This document shows positions 62,661 to 64,000 of a DNA stretch of 64,000 bases, in pieces. The stretch is from positions 1-64,000 of the forward strand of contig JBDLID010000001.1 of the NCBI GenBank assembly GCA_039715055.1, read 5' to 3'. Made by a program: the position numbers and the translations under genes. This DNA is from JBDLID01 sp039715055. GTDB taxonomy: Bacteria > Desulfobacterota > Desulfobulbia > Desulfobulbales > Desulfocapsaceae. Below the pieces are notes generated by a model that was given only the letters and a program-made list of their open reading frames with translations, was not told the DNA's origin and ran no database searches. How positions within the stretch are numbered: the stretch's first letter is position 1; each line of letters starts with the position of its first letter.

Positions 62661-64000
62661 TCAGGGTGACTGGTCCCGATAGACACGCTGGGGAACCGGC
62701 TTGCCAAGGAGCAGCGCTCCACTGACCAGCAGCCGTTCTCCGCTGCTCAGCTCACCACGCTGTGCAAGAACCTCACCTGCCATTGCCGGTTCATCGGTGA
62801 TAATGCCGTCCACCCCAAGGGACATGACCCGGGACATGATCAACGGCTCATTGACAGTCCAGACAAAGACCTGCTTACCGGCCTTGTGCTGACGGCGGAC
62901 AAAAGAGGCCTTTGCCATCTTGAGATTTACAGCGAAAAAATCCACATCCAGCTTAGACAGGTCACCCACTGCTGCCGAGAGCAGCAGCCCCACCTTCCAC
63001 TCAGGGCGCAGCGCGCGAAGCTTTTTTATTCCGTCATATTTAAGTGACATAAAAGCCACATCATCGACCATCCCGGTCTGCTCAACGATCTCAGCCACCC
63101 GTTTTTCCAGCTGCTCATCATGGCCGTAATATTTCAGCTCGATAAGGACACGGGCCTTTCCCCGTGCAGCCTCAAGGACCTGGCGCAGGGTGGGAACCCG
63201 TTCGCTGGAGAATTTGGGATCAAACCAGCTCCCGATATCAATCTCCCCAATCCGGCTAAGTGTCCCCTCCCAGACCTTAAGGTTCACCTTGGCAAGCTTC
63301 ATGAAATCACTGTCATGGACGACCACGATCTCACCATCCACAGTTTCCTGGACATCAATCTCGACCCAGTCGGTATTATCCGCCAGGGCCTGCTCTATGG
63401 ATGCCAGGGTGTTCTCCGGCGCCTTACCGGCAGCGCCCCGGTGGGCAATAACCTCACAGTCGTCATTTGTCCGGATATCATAAAGCAGCCCGCTGCCGCC
63501 AAATACGGCGGCCACACCCACACAGACAAGCAGCAACAGGGTAAGATGGAGCCCGCTGCGTTGAAACAGGTAGTGGGGCGGTTGGTCAACAGCAATGGAA
63601 CTGTTCAGGCGATATCCCCGCTTTTCACTGATGAGCACCAGCAAGCCGCCAAAGCTGCCGGAGGTCAAGGTTGTCACAAGAAAATTGGTGAGCAGCCAGA
63701 AGATCAGCAAAGTGGTGAGAACGATGATCAGACCGCTTATGGATCCCATTGAACGTGGAACCAACTGGGAAGCGAACAGCTGCAGCCCCCCAAGCATCAG
63801 CCAAGCAAGCAAAAGCGAAGCAACAGCCCAGCTGCCAAATAGAGAAAAAAGAAATCCACTGTTTTCCCGGGTCAGTTGACGGCTCTTGGCAAAGGAATCC
63901 ACTGGCGGAAGATCGTCAAACAGGAGCAGCGGCAGGGCCATGGACCAGGAGATGAGTTTTTTAAGCAGCAGCCAGACCATTGCCAGCAGAATCACTCCAT
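62661..64000 (-). CDS. Membrane glycerophosphodiester phosphodiesterase (5' partial)
   Basis: The frame runs to the window end without a certain start, so the N-terminus is missing. At least three hydrophobic segments (about residues 1-150 of the visible part) form a glycerophosphodiesterase membrane domain. It is followed by the catalytic TIM barrel (about 180-430) with VIAHRGAAGKAPENTLAS, WVEIDVQETVDGEIVVVHD and VFVWTVNEP. The histidine pair, the Glu/Asp metal ligands and the WTVN motif are intact. It hydrolyses glycerophosphodiesters to glycerol-3-phosphate and an alcohol. The PLA2-like gene follows at 19 bases. Confidence 0.9.
   Translation of the reverse strand, partial: GVILLAMVWLLLKKLISWSMALPLLLFDDLPPVDSFAKSRQLTRENSGFLFSLFGSWAVASLLLAWLMLGGLQLFASQLVPRSMGSISGLIIVLTTLLIFWLLTNFLVTTLTSGSFGGLLVLISEKRGYRLNSSIAVDQPPHYLFQRSGLHLTLLLLVCVGVAAVFGGSGLLYDIRTNDDCEVIAHRGAAGKAPENTLASIEQALADNTDWVEIDVQETVDGEIVVVHDSDFMKLAKVNLKVWEGTLSRIGEIDIGSWFDPKFSSERVPTLRQVLEAARGKARVLIELKYYGHDEQLEKRVAEIVEQTGMVDDVAFMSLKYDGIKKLRALRPEWKVGLLLSAAVGDLSKLDVDFFAVNLKMAKASFVRRQHKAGKQVFVWTVNEPLIMSRVMSLGVDGIITDEPAMAGEVLAQRGELSSGERLLVSGALLLGKPVPQRVYRDQSP

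Noticed and set aside
1..64000. Prophage, insertion sequence, toxin-antitoxin or anti-phage defence island
   Set aside because: No transposase, integrase, phage structural, restriction or known defence gene was found. The Hsp20 pair and ABC-F gene are ordinary chromosomal genes.

Overview
The window looks like chromosomal DNA of a Gram-negative anaerobe from the Desulfobacterota (a Desulfobulbales-like sulfate reducer is my best guess). This rests on gene content rather than any marker gene: WaaA, outer-membrane barrels and Tat/Lpp-type signals (Gram-negative), TRAP transport, sulfide:quinone oxidoreductase, an orange-protein (ORP)-like MinD/MinD/NifX trio, and the metX-metW pairing. There is no transposase, integrase, phage gene or CRISPR array. 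The only mobile-looking DNA is small palindromic repeats.

Layout. 1-8.1 kb (+): a catabolic locus with a LarA-type nickel racemase/epimerase (cut by the window start), a DUF1537 sugar-acid kinase, a PdxA2-type dehydrogenase, a three-gene TRAP transporter and an isocitrate-lyase-superfamily enzyme. Together they suggest import and use of four-carbon sugar acids through dihydroxyacetone phosphate. 8.4-10.5 kb (-): DUF1641 protein plus sulfide:quinone oxidoreductase behind a promoter with two palindromes. 10.7-19.6 kb (-): waaA-carA-carB-ftsH-folP. 20-24.1 kb: a cyclophilin-FKBP fusion, a lone receiver, an SH3 lipoprotein and a diguanylate cyclase. 24.4-28.1 kb (-): rnc, an Elp3-like radical SAM protein and an ABC-F ATPase, then tRNA-Cys. 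28.4-35 kb: an RHH-like protein, two Hsp20s, glycogen phosphorylase and two outer-membrane barrels.

35.0-41.0 kb (-) is the most unusual region. It is a peptide-modification-like cluster: nucleotidyltransferase, radical SAM/SPASM enzyme, a Cys-rich protein fused to a methyltransferase, a 228-residue protein with a Tat-like signal followed by about 32 His-X-Asp tripeptides, a PqqD-like chaperone and an HprK-like kinase.

41.2-47.0 kb (+) is sulfur amino-acid synthesis: metY (behind a long hairpin leader), metX, metW, cysE, cysK. 47.5-55.2 kb (+) is a second notable system. It comprises a coiled-coil protein, a 1119-residue membrane protein (Roadblock/longin-like cytoplasmic part, one membrane segment, 11 exact 54-residue BON-like repeats, OmpA-like end), a Ras-like GTPase, a degenerate nucleotide-cyclase-like protein and a hybrid histidine kinase with its own Hpt domain. 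It reads as an envelope-spanning small-GTPase signalling system.

55.3-64 kb: an MBL-fold hydrolase, the ORP-like trio, HD-GYP and PAS-GGDEF proteins, a secreted transglutaminase-like protein, a phospholipase-A2-like secreted protein and a membrane glycerophosphodiesterase cut by the window end. All functional calls come from reading motifs by eye; no database search was run.
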